Notes under the pieces: generated by a model
What the model was told of the DNA's origin: nothing
The model's database searches: none
What the model saw: only the letters and a program-made list of their open reading frames with translations
In this document: piece after piece, positions 1 through 8,988 of the stretch
How positions within the stretch are numbered: the stretch's first letter is position 1
Layout of the letters: each line of letters begins with the position of its first letter
Source: Paracoccus sp. JM45
Lineage (GTDB): Bacteria; Pseudomonadota; Alphaproteobacteria; Rhodobacterales; Rhodobacteraceae
Length of the DNA: 63,538 nucleotides
Direction: 5' to 3'
Assembly (NCBI RefSeq): GCF_003590715.1
Contig: NZ_QQVY01000012.1
Location: 1-63,538, forward strand
Position numbers and translations under genes: made by a program

Positions 1-2
1 GG

Positions 3-176
3 AGTGGCTATCACCGCCGAAGCCGCGTCGAGAGCAAAATGCATTGCGTGAAACTTCTGGGTCAGCGCCTCATGGCGCGAGACTTCGACCGCCAAGTTGC
101 CGAGATCCAGGTCCGGATGGCTGTGCTGAACGGCTACACCGCCCTCGGCATACCTGTTACAGAGGCCGTAGGATAA
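3..176 (+). pseudogene. IS5-family transposase, C-terminal fragment
   Basis: The window opens inside a transposase reading frame that encodes the last 57 residues, including SRVESKMHCVKLLGQRLMAR and an ending LGIPVTEAVG. This is the C-terminal DDE-domain tail of IS5-family transposases. A terminal-repeat sequence with TTTGCGCAACAGAGTC follows at 215-230. Nothing upstream is visible, so the copy may be intact outside the window. A second related copy starts immediately after the terminal repeat. Confidence 0.85.
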
Positions 177-232
177 GTCTGTCCGGGAATAGGGGAAGCT
201 CGGCCGTCACCCGATTTGCGCAACAGAGTCGC

Positions 233-784
233 ACTGGCATCAAGGTCGAGGGCGAAGACGAGTGGCACGCGCGCGATCATGGCTCACGGCGCAAGACCCA
301 CCTCGGAATTGATGAGAAAACACTGGAGATCCGCGCTTTCGAGGTCACCGGGAACCATATCGGTGATGCACCGGTCCTGCCCGATCTGCTCAGCCAGATC
401 CCGGCAAGCGAGGAGATCGACAGCGTCACCGCTGACGGCCCCTATGATACCCGCAAGTGCCATGATGCGATCGCTAACCGCAGGGCACATGCCGTCATCC
501 CACCCCGCAAAAAGGCTAAGCCGTGGATGATCGTCACTGCGGGTGCCGTCGCCAGAAACGAGGCCCTTCAAGCCTCTAAATACCTCTGTCGCGCGATTTG
601 GCGAAACTGGAGCGAGTACCATCGCCGAAGCCGCATCGAGACAGAGATGCACTGTGTTAAACTTCCGGGGCAGCGCCTCATGGCACGGGACTTTGACCGA
701 CAGGTCGCGGAGGTCCGGATTCGCATCGCCGTTATGAACCGCTACACCGCACTTGGCATACCGGTCACCGAAGCCGTGGCATGA
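233..784 (+). pseudogene. IS5-family transposase, N-terminally truncated
   Basis: The reading frame picks up at TGIKVEGEDEW, an internal motif of the same IS5 subgroup as the fragment before it, and runs to LGIPVTEAVA with a normal stop. It keeps the HLGIDEKTLEIRA, VTADGPYDTR and SRIETEMHC segments of the DDE domain but lacks about the first third of the protein. The apparent longer frame back to position 44 is read-through of the preceding IS and is not a real N-terminus. The end of this IS lies at about 838 (ACAGAGCC). The junction, directly against the end of another IS5 copy, suggests one insertion cut into the other or recombination between copies. Not functional. Confidence 0.85.
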
Positions 785-1010
785 GCCCGTCCGAGGATGG
801 GAGAAGTCCGCTTGTCATTTGATTTGTACAACAGAGCCTCAGTGCATAACAATGCCGGGTGATCCGCTAATCAGCAGCCATATCTGTAGATAATGAAAGA
901 GCGTCGTAAATAAAATATGTACGACATTCGACCCAACAAATAATATATGACTGCCGGCCGCTTGAATAAATAACGCGCCACTATGATTTTGACAGCAGCG
1001 TGAATGAAAA

Positions 1011-1037
1011 GGGCATCCACACATGCTGTGGATGCCC
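1011..1037 (-). terminator. Rho-independent terminator of the catalase operon
   Basis: GGGCATCCAC (1011-1020) pairs perfectly with GTGGATGCCC (1028-1037) across a 7-nt loop. On the minus strand the stem is followed by TTTTCATT. It lies 7 nt beyond the stop of the ferritin-like gene and so ends the minus-strand operon. The 170 bases between this point and the IS end at 838 hold no gene that I can support. Confidence 0.85.
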
Positions 1038-1044
1038 TGTGTTA

Positions 1045-1494
1045 TTACAACTGCTCTGACGTCCTTTGCATCCATTCGCGATGGCGCTGTTCGTCTGCAA
1101 GTGCTTTTGCAAAAAACTCGCGCGATGCCGGAATGGCGTCGTGATGGTCGCGGGCCCGCTCATAGGCGGCGACGGTATCATCCTCGTTTGTTTTCATCGC
1201 CTTCAGGATGGCCCCCTCGCCCATCATATTGGCCAACGCGATCTTGCCGGTCGTCAGCATCTGCTTCATATCGCCGCCCGCCGGGGCATCGGCGCCGGAT
1301 TGCATGGCGATGTCTTTCAGAACGCTCAGATGTTGGTGATGATCGTCGCGGAATTGTGCAATCTGCTGTGACAGAGACGGATCAGAGAGCTTCTCGATTG
1401 TGCTGTCATAGGCCGCGATTGCATCGTGTTCCAGATAGATCAGGTTCGTCACAAGATCCTTGAAGTCGCCTTCGGTTCCAACTGTGGTGGCCAT
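1045..1494 (-). CDS. Ferritin-like four-helix protein (DUF2383-like)
   Basis: A 149-residue protein with four predicted amphipathic helices and carboxylate/histidine pairs placed as in ferritin-like folds: E22-H23, D50/D51 with H52/H53, and E135 with H138 (DEQRH). The resemblance is to DUF2383/PA2169-type stress proteins; the metal role is inferred. The start is the internal ATG giving MATTVGTEGDF, which has AAAGGA upstream; the in-frame extension to 1539 has no ribosome site. It is the last gene of a minus-strand run after manganese catalase and a small membrane protein, and a strong terminator follows. Its likely role is in oxidative or metal stress. Confidence 0.75.
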   Translation of the reverse strand: MATTVGTEGDFKDLVTNLIYLEHDAIAAYDSTIEKLSDPSLSQQIAQFRDDHHQHLSVLKDIAMQSGADAPAGGDMKQMLTTGKIALANMMGEGAILKAMKTNEDDTVAAYERARDHHDAIPASREFFAKALADEQRHREWMQRTSEQL

Positions 1495-1529
1495 GTGATG
1501 GTCCTTTTCGAATTGATATTGCGGAGCAT

Positions 1530-1730
1530 TCAGCCCCAAATGAACCAGAGCGCAGCGCCCGCGACCACCAGGATCGCGAGGACCGGCAAGACAAGAACGC
1601 TACCGATCAACTGGCCCTGCTCTTTGCCCCGCGTCCGGAGATAATCGGTATCCGCGGGAAGCCCGCCTTCGCCCGCGGACTTGTCGGTGGCGCTATCCTT
1701 GTGGAAGGATTTCGGTTTTTCCGGCGGCAT
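1530..1730 (-). CDS. Small single-pass membrane protein
   Basis: A 66-residue protein with a charged, polar N-terminal half (about residues 1-38) and one hydrophobic segment near the C-terminus (LIGSVLVLPVLAILVVAGAA) that should span the inner membrane. An excellent ribosome site (AGGAGGG) sits just before the ATG. It lies between the manganese catalase and the ferritin-like gene with short gaps, so it is probably co-transcribed. I do not recognise a family; the location suggests an envelope-stress accessory. Confidence 0.7.
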   Translation of the reverse strand: MPPEKPKSFHKDSATDKSAGEGGLPADTDYLRTRGKEQGQLIGSVLVLPVLAILVVAGAALWFIWG

Positions 1731-1751
1731 GCTTCCCTCCTGTAGATCGTG

Positions 1752-2576
1752 TTACTGTTGTTCGATCTGGGTGCCACTATTGGGGCGGGCCTTGCCAAGA
1801 TCGGGCTTCTGTCCAAGCGGTTCGGGCTTTTCACGCACCGAGAATTCACCATGACCGTCCAGCGACGGGCCCGACGTCCAGCGACCCTCGGGGGTGGCTT
1901 CGTCCAGCGAGGTGTTCAGGAAGTAATATGAATGCTCGGTCGCTTCATGTTCCTGCGGCGTCGAGTTCGGTACCGGCAGCGCCTTTTCCCAACCGCCCAG
2001 TTCCTCAATCACCGCCAGCCATTGTTGCTGGTGCATCGTGTCGCGCGCGATTAGGAACGACAGCATGTCCTTCATGCCGGCATCATCGGTCATGTTGTAG
2101 AGACGCGAGGCCAGAACGCGCCCGCCGCTTTCTGCGGTGGCATTGGCCATCATATCCGCAGCCAGATTTCCGGTGGCGTAGACGTGGCTCATGTCAAAGG
2201 GGACACCATTGGCATTGACCGGCATGGCAGACAGACCGGACGACAGGATATGACGCGGGTTCGCACCGCCCATGATCGCATTGACGACGGGGTCCTTGGC
2301 GGCCTCTTCCTGAACCGACAGCGGCGCGCCCTCGAGGTTCAGGGCGACGGCATGGCCCAGAAATTCGATATGTGACAATTCCTCGGTCGCGGTCATCATC
2401 AGCATGTCGCGGTATTTGCTATCACCGCGTGCACCCATTGCCTGAAAGAAATATTGCATGGCAACGCGAATTTCACCTTCGACCCCACCAATGGCCTGCT
2501 GAAGGAATTTGGCGAACTGCGGGTCCGGGCGGTCAACGCGAACCTGATACTGAAGCTTGCTTGAATGATGGAACAT
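1752..2576 (-). CDS. Manganese catalase
   Basis: A 274-residue di-manganese (non-heme) catalase that disproportionates hydrogen peroxide. The metal ligands of the family are all visible at near-canonical positions: E35, E66 and H69 (TATEELSHIE), E149 and H182 (IARDTMHQQQ). The C-terminal 60 residues are a charged, low-complexity tail (SVREKPEPLGQKPDLG) often seen in proteobacterial members. A ribosome site (AGGAAATGA) precedes the ATG. It heads a three-gene minus-strand operon and diverges from an MFS transporter at 2850; the 273 bases between them carry both promoters, with no operator that I can name. Confidence 0.93.
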   Translation of the reverse strand: MFHHSSKLQYQVRVDRPDPQFAKFLQQAIGGVEGEIRVAMQYFFQAMGARGDSKYRDMLMMTATEELSHIEFLGHAVALNLEGAPLSVQEEAAKDPVVNAIMGGANPRHILSSGLSAMPVNANGVPFDMSHVYATGNLAADMMANATAESGGRVLASRLYNMTDDAGMKDMLSFLIARDTMHQQQWLAVIEELGGWEKALPVPNSTPQEHEATEHSYYFLNTSLDEATPEGRWTSGPSLDGHGEFSVREKPEPLGQKPDLGKARPNSGTQIEQQ

Positions 2577-2849
2577 GGGTCATTTCCTATTATAGTAATG
2601 AGATCCGGCATTATTCTGCCGCCACGGTCCATAAACTTTCGCGCTTGAATGATGTTCCGGGGATAAACTTAGATCAGTCTATTTAGCTGGTATTCAAATT
2701 TTAATATATGGCTCGGCATGCGAATTTTCATAGCTGCGCCTGACTTGTTCCGACGACCCGCCATGGGATAGCATTTGTTATCCAAGTCTTATGGAACACA
2801 CCGCCTAAGAACGTGTTTGGTGGCAATTGAACATATCGGGGCCGGGAAC

Positions 2850-4043
2850 ATGTCACCATTCTTCAAACTTTCGGTCGCGGGGTTCGCGGCAACGGGCATT
2901 GCCTACGGTCCAGCGCGCATGGGCTTTGGCCTGTTTCTGAACGAATTCAGATCGGCTTTCTCGCTTTCAACGACGACGGCAGGGATCATCTCGGGGTTGG
3001 GGTTTGCCGGTTTCTTCATCGGTCTGATGATCGCCTATGCCGCCACGGCAAAGCGCGGTCCGCGGCTGCCGGTTCTGATCGGCCTATTTGCGGCAAGCGC
3101 AGGCATGGGCATCGTGGCGATGGCGCCGAATGTGCCGGTGATGGCCGTCGGAGTTATCCTGGCGATGTCCAGCGCCGGTTTCGCCTGGTCGCCCTATAAC
3201 AACGCCGTCCACCAAGAGGTCCGCGACGAGATGCGCCCCCGGTCGCTGTCCATCGTTAGCACCGGCACCAGCCTGGGAGTGGCGATTGCCGGGGTGGTCG
3301 CCTTGGCCCTGATCTATGCGGGCGTGTCGTGGCGTATCGCATGGGCGATCTTTGCGGGGGCAGGGGTTATTACATTTGCGGGCAATTGGTTCGCCATGGA
3401 GAACGTGGCCGGTAATCCCGGGGGACGCAACCGGTCCGGCTGGAAAACGCTGTGGGACAAAAGTGCGTGGCCACTTTATGCCGTGGCGCTGTCGTTCGGC
3501 ATCACAACGACAATTTTCATCTCGTTTGCAACGGACCGTGTGGCGCAGGCCGGTGGCCTTTCGGGTCTGCCCGATCGCGCATCGCCTGCCGTCATGTTCA
3601 TCACCTATGGCATCGTCGGGCTAAGCGGGCTGACCACTTCGGTCATCAAGGAACACATCGGCCTGGCCAACCTTATCCGGCTGCTGCTGGTCATATCCGC
3701 GACCTCGCTTGGGCTGATCGCATTCACGCCGAACAGTTGGGCGGGGGTGCTGGTGGCTTCGGGACTGCAAGGATTGTTCGTCATGATGATGAGCGCGGTG
3801 CTGGCTTTTTGGTCCGAGCGTCTGTTCCCAGAACTACCCTCGCTTAGCTTCACCGCGACCTTGCTGGCCGTCGCATCTGGCAGTGTCATTGGCCCCGCGG
3901 TCGCAGGTTTCGTGTCCAGTGCGGTTTCACCGGATGCGATGTTCATGGTCGCGGCGGCACTGTCGGCGATCACTGCCGCCGGCGTGCTGCCACGGCTGGT
4001 CAAGGAACGGGGCTCGGATTGCGAGGCAAGTGCAGCTGAATAG
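2850..4043 (+). CDS. MFS transporter (YbfB/YjiJ-like)
   Basis: A 397-residue polytopic protein with about twelve hydrophobic segments and the glycine-rich pattern of major facilitator exporters (GLGFAGFFIGLMIAY, SSAGFAWSPYNNAVHQEV). The WSPYNNAV and LxxAxGSVIGPAVAGF stretches resemble YbfB/YjiJ-type MFS proteins, which have no firmly known substrate. I chose the ATG at 2850 (MSPFFKLSV); the upstream extension to 2775 is not hydrophobic and lacks a ribosome site. Its 3' end overlaps the opposite-strand CAP fragment by 44 nt, which probably reflects erosion of the latter. The substrate cannot be inferred. Confidence 0.85.
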   Translation: MSPFFKLSVAGFAATGIAYGPARMGFGLFLNEFRSAFSLSTTTAGIISGLGFAGFFIGLMIAYAATAKRGPRLPVLIGLFAASAGMGIVAMAPNVPVMAVGVILAMSSAGFAWSPYNNAVHQEVRDEMRPRSLSIVSTGTSLGVAIAGVVALALIYAGVSWRIAWAIFAGAGVITFAGNWFAMENVAGNPGGRNRSGWKTLWDKSAWPLYAVALSFGITTTIFISFATDRVAQAGGLSGLPDRASPAVMFITYGIVGLSGLTTSVIKEHIGLANLIRLLLVISATSLGLIAFTPNSWAGVLVASGLQGLFVMMMSAVLAFWSERLFPELPSLSFTATLLAVASGSVIGPAVAGFVSSAVSPDAMFMVAAALSAITAAGVLPRLVKERGSDCEASAAE

Positions 4044-4596
4044 CGGCTATTTCCTGCTGAACAGAGCGACGGTCGACAGTCGGCCCTTGCCCCGTGGCCT
4101 TTGCAGCAAGGCCAAGGTGGGTAGCGGTCGCGCCACCCATCGCATCGCCTTGACCGTCGGAATATTTCCAATCCGAGATGACCGTGGAAAGGTTCTCCGC
4201 AGTGACATTGGTCCCTGATCCACACAAGGAGGCGGACTGAACCCGGAAGCTGGTACAACCGATCGAACCCCAAGGTAGGAAATCGAAGATATTGTCGGGC
4301 AGGGTTTCGGCGTCCTGTTCCAGAACGCGTTTCGCCGTCTTCTCCAGACCGCTATCCTGCAGCAGCGGCTTCAGCCCTGCCTTGGCGCGGTAATCCTTGA
4401 TATGCTTCAGCGCAGTTTGGGGGATTTCCTTGGCGTCAAAGGCATTACCCGCACCCCCGCTTTCCCCGGAACCCGAGAATGTCTGCACGGCATAGATCGT
4501 GCCATCCTCACTTGCGATGCCAAAGCCGAAGCTATCGAAATGCTCAACATGGTAATTTATAAGCGGCAATTTGTTATATACGTCGTTGATAGGCAT
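4000..4596 (-). pseudogene. CAP/SCP-domain protein, 5' truncated
   Basis: The 198-residue frame begins abruptly with what looks like the final strands of one CAP (SCP/PR1-like) domain (FGFGIASEDGTIYAVQTFSG) and continues with a region resembling the helical part of another repeat (ALKHIKDYRAKAGLKPLL). An in-frame stop lies directly before the ATG, and the end of a mobile element (4603 onward) abuts it, so the signal peptide and first domain seem to have been cut off by that insertion. The last 15 codons overlap the end of the MFS gene. Family assignment is tentative; it is probably not expressed as a working protein. Confidence 0.5.
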
Positions 4597-4646
4597 TTAA
4601 TCTGCTCAGAGCATCATATCTAATCTCGAATTCTTTTTTCTTTTTT

Positions 4647-4663
4647 CTGTATTTTTGATACAG
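4647..4663. promoter_or_regulatory. Leader palindrome of trio element, copy 1
   Basis: CTGTAT-TTTTG-ATACAG is a 6-bp perfect inverted repeat, 9 nt before the ATG at 4672. The same 17 bases occur at the same distance in the complete element (17652-17668), although the flanking bases differ. Conservation in two diverged copies suggests an operator for the element's own HTH protein, or a recombinase arm site. Confidence 0.6.
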
Positions 4664-4671
4664 TTTTTCTC

Positions 4672-5379
4672 ATGTCCATTGCGCCCGCATTTCCTGTTTT
4701 TGCGCGTCCCGACCGGCATGGGAACGGCCGTTCGCGGGTGATGCCGGTGTCCCGGCTTGCTCTACACAGCGATGCATTCAATGCTCTTCGCGCGTATCGC
4801 GATATCGGCGGGCTCGGGGCTTTGAACCCGACGGGCTTTATTAACGTCATGCAGGATCGCGACGGACGTTTGCTGTGGTTCTCCGCCTTTGCCCTGATAA
4901 CCGTCTCCGTCGCGACAGGCAGATTGGCGGATGTGTTTATCTGGAGGGCGGCAGCCCTGCCCGAGCGCCTGATCGCGAAGCTTGCATGGTCGGAGGTCTG
5001 CCGGCCGGAGCGCCGGTTAAAACCGGCCGAGGCGGCAGAGTGGTACAAGATCCTGTCCACACGTCTGCCGCCCGATATTGCCAAAGCTTACTTCGGACCG
5101 CGCGGCCTTAACCGCAACGCGGAGGAGGCCGCAGATATCGCCCTGACCGAAGAGGTCGATCTGGGTTTCGAGGACCGGACTGCAGATGCTGTGACCCGCA
5201 GCTTTGCAACACAGCCGGAGCTTCTGGAACTGCAGGACCGTTCTGCCGCTTGGCTGGCCGATCATGGCAACCTGTCGGCCACCGATTGCGCAACGATCAT
5301 CCGTGCCACGGGGCGTGCCATGACCCGAGGCGGCTCGCCCGCCGTTGGGGCGCCCCTTTGCGCGGCCAGCCTGCTCTGA
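4672..5379 (+). pseudogene. In-frame fusion of trio gene A and an internal piece of gene B
   Basis: Residues 1 to about 147 match the small first protein of the complete element (start at 17677) at near identity. The frame then jumps to RNAEEAADIALTEEVDLGF, gene B from its codon 261, and stops at CAASLL where the complete copy reads Tyr. Gene B homology continues in frame past the stop to about 5514. The gene A HTH segment is lost. This copy has 21 residues (TADAVTRS...LELQDR) absent from the complete copy. It is a deletion remnant and not a functional gene. Confidence 0.8.
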
Positions 5380-5515
5380 GGGCGCAAGATAGCGGCACTC
5401 GCCGATCTCCACGGCACGCCACATCTTCCCGGAACCTTCTGGTGGTCCAGAGACGGATTGGGCTTTGCCCCTGATGTGACAGGATCGGGCCGCAAATCGA
5501 CCAATGGTCTGATCA

Positions 5516-6296
5516 GGTTGTGTCGCAAGGTGTTTAGTCTTTCTTTTTTGCCGCGAATTCAGCATTCCTTCGCCAAGATCTAGCAGGATCCAAAGCCGTT
5601 ATCTTACACGCGGTCTTCTTCTATGGCCACTATGCTGTTTCCTATCGCGATCTCGAAGAGATTATTCTGGAGCGTGGTATCAAGGTCGATCATGCGACGC
5701 TGAACCGCTGGGTGGTAAAGTTCGCTCCGCTCATTGTAGCAAAGGCCCAAGCCAGAAAAGGCCTACAGCTAAATCGTGGCGTATGGACGAGACCTATATC
5801 AAGGTTCGTGGCCGATAGACCTACCTCTACCGTGCCGTTGATCGCGACGGTCAAACACTTGATTTTATGCTCTCCGAACAAAGAAACACGGCTGCGGCGC
5901 GTCGGTTCTTCAAGCGTGCCATCGCCATTCATGGTGTGCCGGATAGGGTTGTAATCGACAAAAGCGGCGCGAACCTGGCAGGCCTGAACAGCATTAATGC
6001 TATCCTGAAGTTTATCCGCACATGCACCCGCATTAAGGTTCTGCAGGTGAAATACCTCAACAACATCATTCAGCAGGATCATCGCTTCATCAAGCGGATC
6101 ACAGGGCCGATGCAAGGCTTCAAGGCGTTTCACTCAGCACACGCGACACTTGCCGGTATCGAAACAGCCCGTATGATCCGCAAGGGCCAGTTTGGAGATG
6201 ACAGCCTCAGACCAATACAGCAATTCGCCGCATTAGCAGTCTGATATCATCGGAAACTGCCCATACATGACCCGCAGAAAACTTTGCGACACAACC
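5516..6296 (+). mobile_element. IS6-family element with broken transposase
   Basis: The ends are inverted copies of GGTTGTGTCGC (5516) and GCGACACAACC (ending 6296), giving 781 bp, normal for IS6. The transposase shows the family motifs in pieces: VILHAVFFYGHYAVSYRDLEE, then after a frameshift near 5760 MDETYIKVRGR, an in-frame stop, and VIDKSGANLAGL and VLQVKYLNNIIQQDHRFIK. The protein is therefore inactive in this copy, though the ends are intact. No matching 8-bp target duplication is visible, consistent with a deletion next to it; the left end lies directly in trio gene B. Confidence 0.85.
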
Positions 6297-6333
6297 CCTT
6301 ATCGTCAAAGATCAGTAGACTGCAAATCGTAGC

Positions 6334-6480
6334 TTATGTCAGTGTCCGAATTTCGGGCGGCAGCTTAGTCGGATGAACGTCGTACTTCTTGGCCAGCTCG
6401 GCCGTCGTCAGATCCTCGCGAATGGCTTCAAGCGCAACCTAGGCCTTGAACGCCGCCGAATAGCGTTTCCGTTTTGTCAT
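6334..6480 (-). pseudogene. IS3-family OrfA N-terminal fragment
   Basis: On the minus strand, MTKRKRYSAAFKA is followed by a stop and then VALEAIREDLTTAELAKKYD, the helix-turn-helix of an IS3-type OrfA. Homology ends after about 40 codons. One end of this IS probably lies near 6540. Non-functional remnant between the IS6 copy and eutC. Confidence 0.75.
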
Positions 6481-6564
6481 ATGGGTCGCCCCTTCCTCAG
6501 TCGCTACAGTTCAGCAACTGGTCAGAAATCTCGCAACCACCTCTGATACCTGAACATCCCAAAA

Positions 6565-7350
6565 TTAACCAGAAATAAGAAAATTAGGGCGCTTTTCGGT
6601 CGTTGCCAATGCCTCGGCTTCGTCTTTTACATTAACCCCCGTCATACCCAGTTTTCGTGCCTGATGAAGCAAGAAAATCAGCTTTTGTGCGGCTTCCGGA
6701 TATGACAATCCCATCGCGCGCACATTAGAGATGCAATTGCGCGCCTCGTCTGTCAGCTTTTCATAAGGGCCGTGCGTCAGATATAATCCCATACTGTCAG
6801 GAGAGCTAAGCCCCGGACGCTCACCGATCAACACCAACACCATACGCGCCCCGAGTGCTGTGCCGATTTCATCTCCCACTGCGACGCGGGCTTGGGTCAC
6901 GATACTGATAGAACCCAGTGAAAGGCCCTGTGATGCCAACATTGGCATAACCAGCGTCAGAAATGGCACCGCATTCGTCTGGATCGCCAAAGCTGACAAG
7001 CCATCCCCGATGACAATCGCCAGATCAACACCCCCGACGGATGGCGTTAGTTGCGCCCGAGAGGCGGGTGCCAAGCGTCGGCCTAGATCGGGTCGTTGCA
7101 GATATATGGCACGATTGTCTGCGGCACTGGACAGGTTAAGAACAGGCAGACCCAGCGGGGCCAGTTGTTCCCCAAGTGCCGCAACATCCAATTCCAGATG
7201 AACGGCTTTGCGTGCACGGGCATGCGACATTTGAAATTCAAGATGCGGCGCCGTTGGCAGGCTGCTGCCCGCACGGCCCAATGCAATTCGGGCCGACGTC
7301 AGGTTGCGCAATTGGGTCCACGGGGTTGGGGTGACATTATTATCGGTCAT
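6565..7350 (-). CDS. eutC: Ethanolamine ammonia-lyase small subunit
   Basis: A 261-residue EutC, the light chain of adenosylcobalamin-dependent ethanolamine ammonia-lyase, which together with EutB converts ethanolamine to acetaldehyde and ammonia. Family sequence is clear: LTSARIALGRAGSSLPT near the N-terminus, VIGDGLSALAIQ and LIGERPGLSSPDSMGLYLT in the core. Its start overlaps the eutB stop by 4 nt (ATGA), so the two are translationally coupled. Normal length. No shell-protein or other eut genes are adjacent, so the lyase would act free in the cytoplasm, and the acetaldehyde must be handled elsewhere. Confidence 0.95.
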   Translation of the reverse strand: MTDNNVTPTPWTQLRNLTSARIALGRAGSSLPTAPHLEFQMSHARARKAVHLELDVAALGEQLAPLGLPVLNLSSAADNRAIYLQRPDLGRRLAPASRAQLTPSVGGVDLAIVIGDGLSALAIQTNAVPFLTLVMPMLASQGLSLGSISIVTQARVAVGDEIGTALGARMVLVLIGERPGLSSPDSMGLYLTHGPYEKLTDEARNCISNVRAMGLSYPEAAQKLIFLLHQARKLGMTGVNVKDEAEALATTEKRPNFLISG

Positions 7351-8732
7351 GCGACACCTTGAATTGCAGTTTGAAACAGGGCGGGAATTTGGTTCGACAT
7401 ACGTCCCTGCGTGTCAAAGATGCCGTTGTTTTGCAGCCACGCTTCGAATTCGGGGGCAGGACGCAGGCCCAGAACCTTGCGGGCATACAAAGCGTCGTGA
7501 AACGAGGTTGTCTGATAGTTCAGCATAATGTCATCCGACCCCGGAATCCCCATGATGAACGTGGTCCCTGCGACCCCCAGCAGCGTCAGCAGCGTATCCA
7601 TATCGTTCTGGTCGGCTTCGGAGTGGTTGGTATAGCAAATATCGCACCCCATCGGCAGACCAAGCAGTTTGCCACAAAAGTGATCCTCTAGTCCGGCACG
7701 GGTGATCTGACGGCCATCATACAGGTATTCGGGCCCTATAAATCCGACGACCGTGTTCACCAACAGCGGCTTGCAAACACGCGCGACGGCATAGGCACGA
7801 GCCTCGATTGTCTGCTGGTCAACGCCGTGATGTGCGCCCGCCGACAGGGCCGAGCCTTGGCCCGTTTCCAGATACATCACGTTATCGCCCATCGTACCGC
7901 GCCCTTGCGACAAAGCAGCCGCGCGACCTTCGGCCAGCAATGCAAGGTCGATGCCAAAGCTGCTATTGGCGGCCTGTGTGCCTGCGACGGATTGAAAGAT
8001 AATATCAACCGGCACATCGCGGCGGATCAGCTCTATTGCGTTGGTCACATGGGTCAGCACACAAGATTGGGTCGGGATATTGTATCGGGCAATCACATCG
8101 TCCAGCATGTGCAGCAGGCTGGTTGCCGCAGGCAGCGAGTCAGAGGCCGGATTGATGCCAATCACCGCGTCGCCGTTGCCAAAGATAAGGCCGTCAACAA
8201 TTGACGCCGCAATACCGGCAGGATCATCTGTCGGATGATTGGGCTGCAAACGTGTCGACAGGCGACCCGCAAGACCAAGCGTGTTTCGGAATTTGGTTGT
8301 GACCTTTACTTTGCTGGCAATCAGGATCAGGTCCTGATTGCGGCATATCTTGCTGGTCGCGGCGACCATTTCCGGTATCAAACCGGATGCCAGTGCTGCG
8401 AGTGCATCGGTATTGGCGGCGTCCGATAAAAGCCAGTTCCGAAAACCACCCACAGTCATATGTGCAACCGGCGCAAAGGCGCGCGCATCATGGCCATCAA
8501 TGATCAGGCGCGTAACCTCATCTGTCTCATAGGGCACCACGGCATCATGCAAAAACGCGGCCAACGGCAGATCGGCCAGCGCCATTTGTGCGGCTGCGCG
8601 TTCTTCGGCATCGCCCGCAGCAACACCGGCCAGATGATCACCGGACCGTTCGGGCGTTGCCTTGGCCATCAGCTCGGCCAGCGATCCGAAATGCCAGCGC
8701 TGGCCCCCGATCGTATGTGCATAGCTTGGCAT
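7347..8732 (-). CDS. eutB: Ethanolamine ammonia-lyase large subunit
   Basis: A 461-residue EutB, the heavy chain forming the TIM-barrel active site of ethanolamine ammonia-lyase. Recognisable segments are YAHTIGGQRWHFGSLAELMA at the N-terminus, FGNGDAVIGINPASDS, FQSVAGTQAANSSFGIDLAL, LETGQGSALSAGAHHGVDQQ and the C-terminal MGIPGSDDIMLNYQTTSFHD. Full length for the family. It is first in the eutB-eutC operon and diverges from an AraC-type regulator, the arrangement known for EutR control. I looked for a cobalamin riboswitch in the 256-base divergent gap and saw no convincing one. Confidence 0.96.
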   Translation of the reverse strand: MPSYAHTIGGQRWHFGSLAELMAKATPERSGDHLAGVAAGDAEERAAAQMALADLPLAAFLHDAVVPYETDEVTRLIIDGHDARAFAPVAHMTVGGFRNWLLSDAANTDALAALASGLIPEMVAATSKICRNQDLILIASKVKVTTKFRNTLGLAGRLSTRLQPNHPTDDPAGIAASIVDGLIFGNGDAVIGINPASDSLPAATSLLHMLDDVIARYNIPTQSCVLTHVTNAIELIRRDVPVDIIFQSVAGTQAANSSFGIDLALLAEGRAAALSQGRGTMGDNVMYLETGQGSALSAGAHHGVDQQTIEARAYAVARVCKPLLVNTVVGFIGPEYLYDGRQITRAGLEDHFCGKLLGLPMGCDICYTNHSEADQNDMDTLLTLLGVAGTTFIMGIPGSDDIMLNYQTTSFHDALYARKVLGLRPAPEFEAWLQNNGIFDTQGRMSNQIPALFQTAIQGVA

Positions 8733-8988
8733 GTTACTTGCCCTTCCTGTCGTGAAATCTCATAATTATCTGCCAGCTGATGGCCGCTTCATCATATGGC
8801 AAAACCGGATTTTTAACGCGGCACTATCCGATTTCGGCAATTCCGCTTGCACCCGGCAACGATCACATTTTTTCTGGTCTACATGCCTAACATTTCGGCA
8901 AACCTGATGGGCGGTGGCAACAGTTTCAAGACTACCCTTGTCTATCCATCTTAGTTTCATCAGGAACCATCCGGAACAACAAACTGAT

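Larger units (their letters stand above)
4603..5515 (+). mobile_element. Deleted copy of the trio recombinase element
   Basis: From TGCTCAG at 4603 this segment aligns with the left end of the complete element at 17608, through the same leader palindrome, gene A, and then part of gene B. About 0.85 kb is missing between the end of gene A and gene B codon 261. The right side is cut by an IS6 element at 5516. The copy therefore keeps the left end but no recombinase domain. It supplies an independent example for mapping the left boundary. Confidence 0.8.

Noticed and set aside
839..1075. 78-codon minus-strand frame
   Set aside because: It runs through the operon terminator and the IS flank and has no homology signal.
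8733..8988. Possible cobalamin riboswitch before eutB
   Set aside because: The gap is long enough, but I could not find a convincing B12-box or the expected paired elements.
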